From the NCBI GenBank assembly GCA_964634885.1, contig CAZWLN010000032.1, forward strand, positions 1-51,393: a stretch of 51,393 bases of DNA, in the 5' to 3' direction. The position numbers and the translations under genes are program-made. This DNA comes from DAINRZ01 sp964634885 (GTDB lineage Bacteria; Bacteroidota; Ignavibacteria; Kapaibacteriales; UBA2268). Position 1 is the stretch's first letter. The number at the start of each line of letters is the position of its first letter. Below, piece after piece: positions 7,763 through 15,296 of the stretch. Under the pieces are notes generated by a model. It saw nothing but the letters and a program-made list of their open reading frames with translations, made no database searches and was not told the origin of the DNA.

Positions 7763-8167
7763 ATGAAAGTAAAGCATTTGACCGGATTATTAACAATGTT
7801 TCTGCTGCTGTTACTGGCAGGCTGCGGTGGCTTCCAACAGCCCATTGCTCCTTCCGGGATTGATGCACTACGGAAAGACCAGTCCGTCGAATCTGTCGCT
7901 GCCATGCGCCTCGGGGTTCCCGTACATACCTATGAAACCGGGGAACTGGTACTGAACACCGTCATCACAGTGCAGATCTATCCCTTAGTAATCAACAGCG
8001 AAAGCCATCAGTTCTTTGCTCTGGTTTACAAGAACAAAAAACTGTATTACTGGGGTTATCCCGACGAATTCAACAAGACTGACGACCCGCTCCTCAACCA
8101 GATTGGCGACAGGGTGTGCAATTCGCTTAAAATCGACCTCGGAATCGAACCGGAGGTGCGAAAATGA
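7763..8167 (+). CDS. small lipoprotein of a tandem trio (1)
   Basis: This 134-residue protein has a signal peptide ending in the lipobox LAGC (Cys21), so it is predicted to be lipid-anchored. Its C-terminal half (FALVYKNKKLYYWGYPDEF, DDPLLNQIGD) matches the third gene of the cluster (VFAFQDNKLIYWGFPSDF, DNTLLFKIG) and more distantly the second. The beta-rich layout recalls small SmpA/OmlA or BLIP-like lipoproteins, though the 'L.kGM' motif present in the other two is eroded here. Its stop overlaps the next start as ATGA, indicating translational coupling. Function unknown. Confidence 0.7.
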   Translation: MKVKHLTGLLTMFLLLLLAGCGGFQQPIAPSGIDALRKDQSVESVAAMRLGVPVHTYETGELVLNTVITVQIYPLVINSESHQFFALVYKNKKLYYWGYPDEFNKTDDPLLNQIGDRVCNSLKIDLGIEPEVRK

Positions 8168-8571
8168 AAAAAGTATTTGTAACCCTGGCATTGTTGTCAT
8201 CCCTGTGCGCCTGTAGCAGTTTCCACAAACAGAGCTTCTTTACCGACCTCTACAAAGGCATGAAGACAGAGGATGCACTGAAAGTCACAGAACTGAAACC
8301 CACAAAGAATTTTGTAATCGAATTCAGCAGCGCAACCTATAAAGTGTATGTCTTCAGTATGTTGGCAACACAGACAAAGGAGACTGCCGCCCAGCCTTCC
8401 GAAAAAAAGAGCGGCCCAAGCTCTGAGAATAAGGACGGAGTCTTTGAAGACTATTACCTGATATTCCAGTCAGGCCAATTGTACTTCTACGGCAATATGT
8501 ATGAACTGAACAGGCACAAGGACAAGGTTCTCAACGACCTTGCAGTAAAAATCCAAAAAATGACCAATTAA
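8164..8571 (+). CDS. small lipoprotein of a tandem trio (2)
   Basis: This 135-residue protein has a signal peptide with Cys at 'LCACSS' (ACS following a hydrophobic stretch), a plausible lipobox. It contains 'LYKGMKTEDALKV', similar to the L..GMt..eV motif of SmpA/OmlA-type lipoproteins, and 'YYLIFQSGQLYFYGNMYEL' aligned with the YYVFAFQDNKLIYWG segment of its neighbour. A polar insertion of ~30 residues (TKETAAQPSEKKSG) sits mid-protein. Start overlaps the preceding stop by 4 nt. Function unknown. Confidence 0.65.
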   Translation: MKKVFVTLALLSSLCACSSFHKQSFFTDLYKGMKTEDALKVTELKPTKNFVIEFSSATYKVYVFSMLATQTKETAAQPSEKKSGPSSENKDGVFEDYYLIFQSGQLYFYGNMYELNRHKDKVLNDLAVKIQKMTN

Positions 8572-8591
8572 TATTCCACCCGGAGGAAACA

Positions 8592-8987
8592 ATGAGATAC
8601 TATAAATTTGTTATTATTCCGCTTATTGCTGTCGTTGCCGGATGCTCCTTCTCATCGGAATTTATGGACAGGACGATGCTCAGCCTCAGGAAGGGCATGT
8701 CCATCCAGCAGTTGAACAAGCTCATCATCGATGACCCCGGCATTCGCAGCACAGGCAAAGACGAGCCCTGGAACCTGAGTGACGAAGGCCTGGCCGGGTA
8801 CGGCAAGATCGATGTGATTATCAAACTGAAATTCACACCCTTAGATTATCAGTACTACGTGTTTGCTTTCCAGGACAACAAACTTATTTACTGGGGTTTC
8901 CCGTCCGATTTCACCAAGCTGGACAACACACTTCTGTTTAAGATTGGACAAATGTCTGCGAAACTGATACATGAAGAAATCGAATAA
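8592..8987 (+). CDS. small lipoprotein of a tandem trio (3)
   Basis: This 131-residue protein has a strong GGAGG site before ATG 8592. The signal peptide ends VVAGC (Cys18). 'LSLRKGMSIQQLNKLI' near residue 30 is the SmpA/OmlA-like L.kGM..qq motif. A beta-rich C-terminus (YYVFAFQDNKLIYWGFPSDF) ends in a helix. The 20-bp gap to the previous gene suggests one transcript. Probably a periplasm-facing lipid-anchored protein; partner unknown. Confidence 0.7.
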   Translation: MRYYKFVIIPLIAVVAGCSFSSEFMDRTMLSLRKGMSIQQLNKLIIDDPGIRSTGKDEPWNLSDEGLAGYGKIDVIIKLKFTPLDYQYYVFAFQDNKLIYWGFPSDFTKLDNTLLFKIGQMSAKLIHEEIE

Positions 8988-9040
8988 GGCTGGCGTCCAT
9001 GAATAGGAAAAATCCCTCTGATTCAACTTTTTCCATTATT

Positions 9041-9089
9041 ACTTGATTAACTTGATAAACTTGATGAACTTGATAAACTTGACAAACTT
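9041..9089. repeat. 9-bp tandem repeat abutting a start codon
   Basis: Five copies of ACTTGATRA-like units (9041, 9050, 9059, 9068, 9077) plus a partial ACTT run directly into the ATG at 9090. Unit variants are TTA, TAA, TGA, TAA and CAA at the last three bases. The repeat is in frame with the gene (Asp-Lys/Glu-Leu), but a TAA at 9048 and the lack of an upstream start keep it untranslated. Confidence 0.8.
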
Positions 9090-9800
9090 ATGTTGATACC
9101 TAAGATAATACACCAGACCTGGAAATCGGAAGAAATACCCGACAAATGGAAAGCATACCGCGACAAAGTCATCCGTCTCCATCCAGGCTGGGAATACCGG
9201 CTGTGGACCGACGACAGTAACGAAGCCTTCGTCAAAGAAGCCTTTCCCGGTTTCTATGATATATTTATGGGCTTCCCGCTCGGCATCATGCGTGCAGACG
9301 TCATCAGGTACCTTCTGATGTACAAGCTCGGCGGCATTTACCTCGACCTGGACTATGAATTCCTTAAGCCATTCGATTTCGAAGATTCGAAGCTTGTCCT
9401 GCCGCAAAACCGCAGCGTCTCTGCCGGCGACAATGCCGACACCATCGGCAACGCCGTTTTTGCTTCAACTCCCGGCCACCGGTTCTGGAAGGACGCCGTC
9501 GAAGACCTGCAAAACAATCCCCCGCAGGTCAAAGACAGGACTGAAGTCGTTCACGCCACAGGCCCCCATTTCCTGACCAGGATTTTCAATCAAGGGCAGT
9601 ACGACGACATAACGGTTACGGAAAGGATGTTGTTCCATCCGCCTTCGCCGCAGACTGAGGACGACTATAGGAAGATTGTCCGTGAAGGAGTTTCTTACGG
9701 GATACATCACGGTTGGGGAGTATGGAAAAAGAGGTACACTCCGGGCTATTTCAAGATCAAATTCAAGCAGACTATTGAAAAACTGAAAAGGAAGAGCTGA
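9090..9800 (+). CDS. family 32 glycosyltransferase (OCH1-like sugar transferase)
   Basis: This 236-residue cytoplasmic protein opens with IPKIIHQTW (residues 3-11), the hallmark of GT32 'DXD sugar-binding' transferases. The metal/nucleotide-sugar motif is D86-L-D88 in GGIYLDLDYEF, preceded by 'ADVIRYLLMYKLGG', also conserved in the family. A C-terminal 'SYGIHHGWGVWK' segment carries the late His-Trp seen in these enzymes. It probably adds a hexose to a surface polysaccharide or glycolipid; donor and acceptor cannot be read. No Shine-Dalgarno-like site precedes the ATG, which instead abuts the 9-bp repeat. The basic C-terminus (KFKQTIEKLKRKS) could contact membrane. Confidence 0.87.
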   Translation: MLIPKIIHQTWKSEEIPDKWKAYRDKVIRLHPGWEYRLWTDDSNEAFVKEAFPGFYDIFMGFPLGIMRADVIRYLLMYKLGGIYLDLDYEFLKPFDFEDSKLVLPQNRSVSAGDNADTIGNAVFASTPGHRFWKDAVEDLQNNPPQVKDRTEVVHATGPHFLTRIFNQGQYDDITVTERMLFHPPSPQTEDDYRKIVREGVSYGIHHGWGVWKKRYTPGYFKIKFKQTIEKLKRKS

Positions 9801-9836
9801 AAAAAAGGAGCCTAACGGTAATCAGGCCCCTTTTAA
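9801..9836 (+). terminator. bidirectional terminator between convergent genes
   Basis: An A-rich run then AGGAGCCT pairs (one A/C mismatch) with AGGCCCCT, followed by TTTT. It begins right after the GT32 stop at 9800 and lies 24 bp before the end of the convergent gene at 9860. The A- and T-runs on either side allow use by both strands. Confidence 0.65.
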
Positions 9837-9859
9837 TATCTCTTATTTCCCAGACAGGA

Positions 9860-10366
9860 CTATTTTTCGGTTTTCAGGAACAGGCGCTGGTTGGGGAAGT
9901 CAAAGATTGCATGGTACTTAATCAGGAAATCCTTACCTAACAGGCCTGCAGCATCTGTGCTGTTCAGGTAGTCGAACTCTTCGAAATCCAGGACAAGCAG
10001 CTCTTCTTCCGGAGTCTTTCCATTTCCGATGTTGATACTGTCCACTGTAGTCTTGAACAAGTCGTCTTCATCGTCATTGATCTGGTATTTTCTGTTCATC
10101 TTTTTATACGGGATATCCATCATATCCATAAACTCTTTACTCAGGAATGTTTCCGAGAAATTGAAATTAACAACCAGAGTTACCTCTTTGCTGCCGTTGA
10201 TCTTAGCTCTGACCTCATAATCGTTGTTGATATTCTTCTTAAGGCTTACGTAAGTGTAGCCTGACTGCAGCATGCAGTTTGCTATCTGATCGGAGGCAGG
10301 CTCGACAGAGCCGGTTGAAACGGGTATGAAAACGCATAACAGCAAAAGACAGAGTATTTTTTTCAC
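9860..10366 (-). CDS. secreted retropepsin-like (aspartyl-protease-fold) protein lacking the catalytic Asp
   Basis: The 168-residue protein starts at GTG 10366 with AAGG about 10 nt upstream. A signal peptide covers residues 1-19. The rest follows the single-domain bacterial retropepsin layout: 'VRAKINGSKEVTLVV' then a flap region, a 'INIGN' strand, and 'GLLGKDFLIKYHAIFDFPNQRLFL', the conserved G(I/L)LG.dfL..y...iDf.n..L end. Where active enzymes have Asp-Thr-Gly after the '.v.flv' strand, this one has N67-F68-N69, so catalysis is not expected. It may be a binding or pseudoenzyme form. The assignment rests on the pattern only. Confidence 0.55.
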   Translation of the reverse strand: MKKILCLLLLCVFIPVSTGSVEPASDQIANCMLQSGYTYVSLKKNINNDYEVRAKINGSKEVTLVVNFNFSETFLSKEFMDMMDIPYKKMNRKYQINDDEDDLFKTTVDSINIGNGKTPEEELLVLDFEEFDYLNSTDAAGLLGKDFLIKYHAIFDFPNQRLFLKTEK

Positions 10367-10578
10367 AATTACACCTTATTTTATAATGAACAATATTACA
10401 ATCAAGAAATTGAAGGGCTGAAATAAAAATAGAATACAGCCCAGGAAACAATTTTAAAACAATGAATTTATTGTATAAATCAAAACTTTGAATGAAATGA
10501 AATCAATATGACAAATTGATGGCTCTTGTTTTCTTGGGAAGTAAGATATTAATTAATCCAAAGTCATTACCTAAAGCC

Positions 10579-10645
10579 GATCACGGCAGCAATACACATC
10601 GGGATTAGGATTATCAAAAGCGCCTTGTTTTCATAGATGAATGTC
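10579..10645 (-). pseudogene. decayed duplicate of the 5' end of the gene at 10897-12075
   Basis: Bases 10581-10620 match 12021-12060 with only two differences, and the match continues through the start-codon region to about 10645. One C present in the intact copy (CTTGCTTTTC) is missing here (CTTGTTTTC), shifting the frame just after the start, and similarity stops after ~20 codons at GTGATCGGC. It is the relic of a tandem copy whose body is lost. The remainder of 10367-10896 is AT-rich with no gene; AACCGGC (10786) and GCCGGTT (10818) followed by Ts may be a weak terminator. Confidence 0.75.
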
Positions 10646-10896
10646 CCTACAAATATCTTCAGTTTTATTGATTATTTGTAAGTATAAGTTAATGACAATA
10701 CAGATGATTTCCAATAACAAATAGTTTACTAATTAAAGAAAACATGATCTATTCTGTCCATATTCCCTGTATACTTCTCTAACACAACCGGCATACAATT
10801 TATTCCCTGTGATCGCCGCCGGTTTTTATTAAAAAAGAGGCACTGGCCTTGCATACCGAACTTGTTAGTCAAATGAAATAGTCCCCTTTTGTATGC

Positions 10897-12075
10897 CTAC
10901 CTTACAATCACCCTGATTGTGTATTCGAGATGCCCCTCACAGCCTCCGCCGACTTCTTTCATCGACCTGGGAAAACTGAGATTCGATAAATAAGAATAGG
11001 TATTCAGCTTCTTTTGTAAATCATACAATTGAATTTTATCTGTTATAATACTATGTGCATATTTTTGTGCATTATTGTTTTTTATATTAAACCTTTCCAC
11101 TTCAGGAAAATAGTTGTCAGGGACCAGATTAATTTTATAATATGTAACCCCGTATGGTTTCAATTCCTCATAGAGCCTGTCGAGATACCAATACACCAGG
11201 CTTCTGTTGATGGAGTAATATTTGAAATCAACATCATCAGTGTAAGCGGGATTCCTTGGTAAAATACTTACAACCTTATTTGTCCTGCTGTCCAGAATGA
11301 TCCTGTACCAGCCGTCTTTAAAGGGCAGAGTGAGCGCAAACCGAAAAATCATTAGTCGATTGTGGTCATTATATAGAAAATTTAAATCTCTGCGAGAGTA
11401 AGATATTATCGAATCAGGATTCGGGAAGGGATAGTCGGGCCCGACATGTACTAAATTTGATACGGGATAGACAGGTAAATAGTTTCTGTGCCCAGGAGAA
11501 TTTATAAAATTCCAGTATGTAGATTCTCTATCCAATGATAGATTGTGAAAGAATAATAACTCACTCTCACAATCACCTCCATACTTTTTCATGGATTCTC
11601 CGGGTTTCAAAGCGGAAAAATCGACTCTATTATCACGAAAATCATCTACATCCGGAAATTCCGGAATTAAGTCAAATGTATTAGGCGCATACATGGCTAA
11701 CACATTCAGGTCAAAGACATTAGAGAGCCCCACCAGCCTTCTCAACAGGCTTGTGTCTTTATCTGCTCTGCCCAAATCATTCTCAATATCCTTTACTGCC
11801 ACTCTTACATCGTATTCCCGGGTTACTACGGCTGTCCTGTTTGAGTCTTTTCGTGAAAGAATGATTACGTCGTCGGGAGTCTTGTCCCTATCCCAATCTG
11901 CAAAAGGGTTGGGATATAACGCAGAGTCGATGATTGCCCGCTCGATTGCCGCTGTCTTTTCCAGTTCATCGATCCTGTCATTCTTCTCTCCGATGTCCGA
12001 CGCCAGGATGGCACACATTACCACGGCAGCAATACACACCGGGATTAGGATTATCAAAAGAGCCTTGCTTTTCAT
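10897..12075 (-). CDS. membrane-anchored protein of unknown function
   Basis: The 392-residue protein has one N-terminal hydrophobic segment (residues 4-25, ALLIILIPVCIAAVVMCAIL) followed by a short coiled-coil-like stretch (GEKNDRIDELEKTAAIERAI). The large remainder is presumably periplasmic or extracytoplasmic. It is rich in Tyr, Asp and Pro and ends 'GGGCEGHLEYTIRVIVR', with a Gly-rich Cys motif near the C-terminus and another Cys in 'GGDCESELLF'. No family was recognised. The final beta-like strand is reminiscent of, but too short for, a sorting domain. A frameshifted partial copy of its 5' end lies at 10579-10645, so the locus has been duplicated. ATG 12075 is the only reasonable start. 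Confidence 0.7.
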   Translation of the reverse strand: MKSKALLIILIPVCIAAVVMCAILASDIGEKNDRIDELEKTAAIERAIIDSALYPNPFADWDRDKTPDDVIILSRKDSNRTAVVTREYDVRVAVKDIENDLGRADKDTSLLRRLVGLSNVFDLNVLAMYAPNTFDLIPEFPDVDDFRDNRVDFSALKPGESMKKYGGDCESELLFFHNLSLDRESTYWNFINSPGHRNYLPVYPVSNLVHVGPDYPFPNPDSIISYSRRDLNFLYNDHNRLMIFRFALTLPFKDGWYRIILDSRTNKVVSILPRNPAYTDDVDFKYYSINRSLVYWYLDRLYEELKPYGVTYYKINLVPDNYFPEVERFNIKNNNAQKYAHSIITDKIQLYDLQKKLNTYSYLSNLSFPRSMKEVGGGCEGHLEYTIRVIVR

Positions 12076-12142
12076 AGATGAATGTCTCCAAGAGTAATAT
12101 GCCGGTAAGAATTCATAATTTTTATAATATTATTATCATTTT

Positions 12143-12658
12143 TTAATTTATTAATGGATCCGTTTTTAGGATATTACAATTAAAAAATATTTGTAATTCC
12201 CTGATGAAGGAAAAATCATCAATCCAGCGGATCCCCATATTATCACAAACATTAGGTATCTTTATTCTGTTTGAAGCAGGATTAGTAACCTTTTCTTCCT
12301 TAGTAACCACAATAGCATTTTCCGAAAGTGCATGAGCAATTACCCAGGGATCTGCTATCGACCTATTCCGTGTATTATCTACTAATCTTAGATGTGACGG
12401 GTCTTTTGCATAAATCTCTTTAATACACTTCTGAACGTTTTCATCGATACCTCTTACCAAAAACTTTTTATTCTTTAGCCATTCTTTTAATTTATCATCG
12501 ACTTTATCAATTTCACTTTTAACTTTTTCCGGGATGAATACTATTCCAAGAGAGCCTAATTCTGCAACGATCTCCCAGTAATTCCGGCAAAAATCCGGAG
12601 AGTAATACTTATTCCAGCCTTCAATGAAGAAGTTAGTATCCAAACAGTATTTATTCAT
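12143..12658 (-). CDS. PIN-like DUF4411 protein (putative toxin RNase)
   Basis: The 171-residue protein opens YCLDTNFFIEGW, the PIN-domain first acidic motif (D7) in the version found in DUF4411. Further acidic positions fit a PIN active site: E44/E49 (PEKVKSEID), D103 (IADPWVIAHA) and D147-D148 near 'IRWIDDF'. 'ADPWVIAHALSENAIVVTKE' is the most diagnostic stretch. PIN-fold proteins are Mg2+-dependent RNases and this family is generally found beside XRE-ImmA genes. Its start overlaps the upstream gene's stop by 8 bp, so the two are translationally coupled. The region is distinctly AT-rich relative to its neighbours, suggesting acquisition. Confidence 0.8.
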   Translation of the reverse strand: MNKYCLDTNFFIEGWNKYYSPDFCRNYWEIVAELGSLGIVFIPEKVKSEIDKVDDKLKEWLKNKKFLVRGIDENVQKCIKEIYAKDPSHLRLVDNTRNRSIADPWVIAHALSENAIVVTKEEKVTNPASNRIKIPNVCDNMGIRWIDDFSFIRELQIFFNCNILKTDPLIN

Positions 12659-13823
12659 TCTTATGTAATACCCCTTCCATTTTTGAAAACTTATTTATTT
12701 TTACATTCAATACTGAGCTGGCTTCGGTACCTGAGATTTTTCCACCTTTATACAGACTGAAAACCAAATGAGTTAATGCTTTGCTATTCCTCCTCACCTG
12801 CATAAAATACCAATCCGGTCCACCTTTTTTCTTCTTCTTTGACTCAAGCATTACAAACTCGTTGTATCTGTTTTCAAGTACTTCTTTATAATTATTATAT
12901 ACTTTATAATTGATAATCCCAAAGTTTAGCAATCTGACAATTAATGCATAGGAACTGACATTCAATTCTTTTGATACATTATCAAGATTATCTAAATTCA
13001 TAATATCATTGTGCTTCATAATGCTTCTTACCTGAACTTCAGGCATTAGAATTTCAGCGGCAACTCTGTTACACAACACTTCAATCGGATCAAAACCTGA
13101 AACTGACTCAGCGCTAAAATCATCATATTTGAAACTTGATACACCCGAAGAATCAATCCATATATGGGCTAATTCATGTATTAAAGAAAACAACTGCCCA
13201 TTTTTTGAATCCTTAGAATTGATAAATATAAATGGAGCTATTCTGTCACATACTGCAAAGCCCCTTATATCTTCAATATCTAAAGGCAAATGGCTGTGAA
13301 TATTACCGGAACGGCAAACGAAAATCCTTCTTGATTCAACTTTGTTTATCCATTTCTCCAAAACATCTTTTTCAAATGGGTCCTTGAATAAGCCGATTTC
13401 ATTAATAATATCATCTGCAATTTCTTTAACAGGCGAGTTTACATTATACCTTCCAATGAAGTCCAATGGAGGTTCGCCGTCCGATACTAATATTTCTCTA
13501 ATCCAATTCTGTTTTTGCTGTATTTCACGAATAATAAAAACCAGAGCAGTTGAATATTCAGATTGATCGATGTTTCTTCGAAAATCCCTAAGCGTTTGGA
13601 AATCGGTTGGCGGTTCCGGAAGAAAGAAAATCGCCAGAGGCCTTCTGTAGATTTTGGATAATTCCTCTGCTTGTTTAATAGTAGGATACTCTTTTTCATT
13701 TTCCCAATCATCAATAGTTTTAACTGGGCATTTCATTTTTAGCGATACATCAAGTATAGAGTATTTTGCAGTTTCTCTAGACCATCTGAGGACTTTTCCT
13801 GTTATGTAAGCTTTAACTCTCAT
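12651..13823 (-). CDS. XRE-family HTH plus ImmA/IrrE metallopeptidase (putative antitoxin/regulator)
   Basis: The 390-residue protein has an N-terminal XRE-type HTH (residues ~10-70: SILDVSLKMKCPVKTIDDWENE, typical of COG2856 fusions) and then 'RPLAIFFLPEPP', which marks this family. A zinc-peptidase domain follows with the HELAH motif (H216, E217, H220) and the downstream third-ligand region IEVLCNRVAAEILMP (E248). The C-terminal ~90 residues are family-variable, with a Lys-rich patch (SKKKKKGG). In ImmA/IrrE proteins this domain cleaves a repressor or partner. Here the gene precedes and overlaps the PIN-like gene, the architecture of a predicted toxin-antitoxin module. Whether it neutralises, regulates or activates the PIN protein is not visible. 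Confidence 0.85.
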   Translation of the reverse strand: MRVKAYITGKVLRWSRETAKYSILDVSLKMKCPVKTIDDWENEKEYPTIKQAEELSKIYRRPLAIFFLPEPPTDFQTLRDFRRNIDQSEYSTALVFIIREIQQKQNWIREILVSDGEPPLDFIGRYNVNSPVKEIADDIINEIGLFKDPFEKDVLEKWINKVESRRIFVCRSGNIHSHLPLDIEDIRGFAVCDRIAPFIFINSKDSKNGQLFSLIHELAHIWIDSSGVSSFKYDDFSAESVSGFDPIEVLCNRVAAEILMPEVQVRSIMKHNDIMNLDNLDNVSKELNVSSYALIVRLLNFGIINYKVYNNYKEVLENRYNEFVMLESKKKKKGGPDWYFMQVRRNSKALTHLVFSLYKGGKISGTEASSVLNVKINKFSKMEGVLHKNE

Positions 13824-13943
13824 ATTTATTAATATATTTAATACTCTATATTATAATAGCGTAAATTAATGAACCAATTCATATTATCAAATTCTTTTCT
13901 CTGTATTATCGAAAAATTGAATTTTTTATTATTGGATAATATA

Positions 13944-15296
13944 CTACCGTCCCGTAACATTCAGGTATGTCGCTGCTTTGATCCTGTAATCCGCCCTGAT
14001 ACCCGTCAGTTGGTCGAGCGTCTGCTGCAGGGCAGCCTGCGCTTCGAGCAGGTCGGAGATATTGATTATCCCGGAATTGTAATTGTCCCTGTTCAGTTTA
14101 ACGTTCTCTCCTGCCTGTTCGACACTGAGTTTTGCCAGTTCGTACTGCCTGTAAACCTCGCTCAGGTCGTTCCATGCTTTCTGCATCTGGAGCATCATCT
14201 GCCCGTTAGCGTCGTCAGCATTGTTCCTTGCAATCTGTTCCTTCACTTCCCTGTCTTCCTTAGTGTAGGATGCTTCCCACCATCCGGAGAGGGGAACACT
14301 GATTTTTCCAAAGGCAATGGCATTGAATTTACCGACGTCGAGTACATTGTTGTAAATCACGGCAGCTCCGACAGCAGCTTCCGGCAGGTACTCGCCCATC
14401 TTTAACTTTGTTTGCAGTTCTTCGGCTTCGACGCTTTTTTGCAACAGCCGGTATTCAATCCTGTTTCGAAGGGCTTCCCGGTGATCGGTACGGTAAGAAT
14501 CGGGTGTTTCGACTTCGCCCGGCGCCTCCGACAGGTCGAGTCCCGTTTCGTATTCCGTCCCCATGAACCTGCAGAAGTCCATCCATGCCAGGCTGACGGC
14601 GTTTTCCAACCTGATTCGGTTAATAGCCAGTTCATTTTGTTTCAGGCTTATCTTCAGAAGGTCGTTTTTATTGATGAGGCCTGCTTTCAGCGCGCTGTTT
14701 GCTTCCTTGTACAGAGTGTCGAGGTATGACCTGTAAGAATCAATCGTATTAAGCTTCTCTTTCAGGGAATAAATTGTCCAGTAATACTCGACCGTTTTCA
14801 ATTCCACCTCTTTTTTTGCCAGGTTGGATTTCTCCTCGTTGACCTCAATCCCCAGTTCGGCAAGGTCATTGCCGGTGACGATCCTCCCGCCGGTGTAAAG
14901 CGGCTGCACCACGGACAGATTCGCCAGGTACAACCTGTCGAGCATCGATATCTTCTGGTCGGGGAAATAGGCAAACTCGGTCGGGTGAAGAAGGTTTGCC
15001 GGATTGCCGTCATAAACAGGCAGGTTGCCGCCTTTTTGGGTCATCTCGACAAGGTCGGAAGCTGCCCAAAAAGCAAAACCGTTAAGCCCAGCCTGTGGAA
15101 AATACTTTGTAAAGGCAGAGTTCTTCGTGCTCCGGGACGACTGCAGCTCGAGCGCCGAATTCTTCATCTTCAGGTTGTTCTTCAGAGCAAGCGATTTGCA
15201 CTGCTCCAGGGTGTATGACTGGCCTGCATTGGTTACAGCAACCGACACGAGGATGATAGCGAATGAAGGCAGCAACATTTTCAGTAATCTATTCAT
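13944..15296 (-). CDS. TolC-family outer-membrane efflux protein
   Basis: The 450-residue protein has a signal peptide (cleavage near NAG at 24). Two repeated outer-membrane-efflux domains follow: the first opens YTLEQCKSLALKNN, the typical 'lsLeea...Al.nN' start, and the second lies around residues 250-440, with long amphipathic helices of the periplasmic tunnel (QNELAINRIRLENAVSLAW; QYELAKLSVEQAGENVKLNRDNYNSG cut across two helices). It ends with an 'AQAALQQTLDQLTGI..DYRIKAATYLNVTG' style last helix. It is the outer-membrane exit duct of the pump encoded upstream; its start overlaps the RND stop by 8 bp. Confidence 0.92.
   Translation of the reverse strand: MNRLLKMLLPSFAIILVSVAVTNAGQSYTLEQCKSLALKNNLKMKNSALELQSSRSTKNSAFTKYFPQAGLNGFAFWAASDLVEMTQKGGNLPVYDGNPANLLHPTEFAYFPDQKISMLDRLYLANLSVVQPLYTGGRIVTGNDLAELGIEVNEEKSNLAKKEVELKTVEYYWTIYSLKEKLNTIDSYRSYLDTLYKEANSALKAGLINKNDLLKISLKQNELAINRIRLENAVSLAWMDFCRFMGTEYETGLDLSEAPGEVETPDSYRTDHREALRNRIEYRLLQKSVEAEELQTKLKMGEYLPEAAVGAAVIYNNVLDVGKFNAIAFGKISVPLSGWWEASYTKEDREVKEQIARNNADDANGQMMLQMQKAWNDLSEVYRQYELAKLSVEQAGENVKLNRDNYNSGIINISDLLEAQAALQQTLDQLTGIRADYRIKAATYLNVTGR

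Noticed and set aside
12143..13823. Prophage or mobile-element fragment
   Set aside because: Only the two-gene module is present; no integrase, transposase, att repeats or structural genes flank it.
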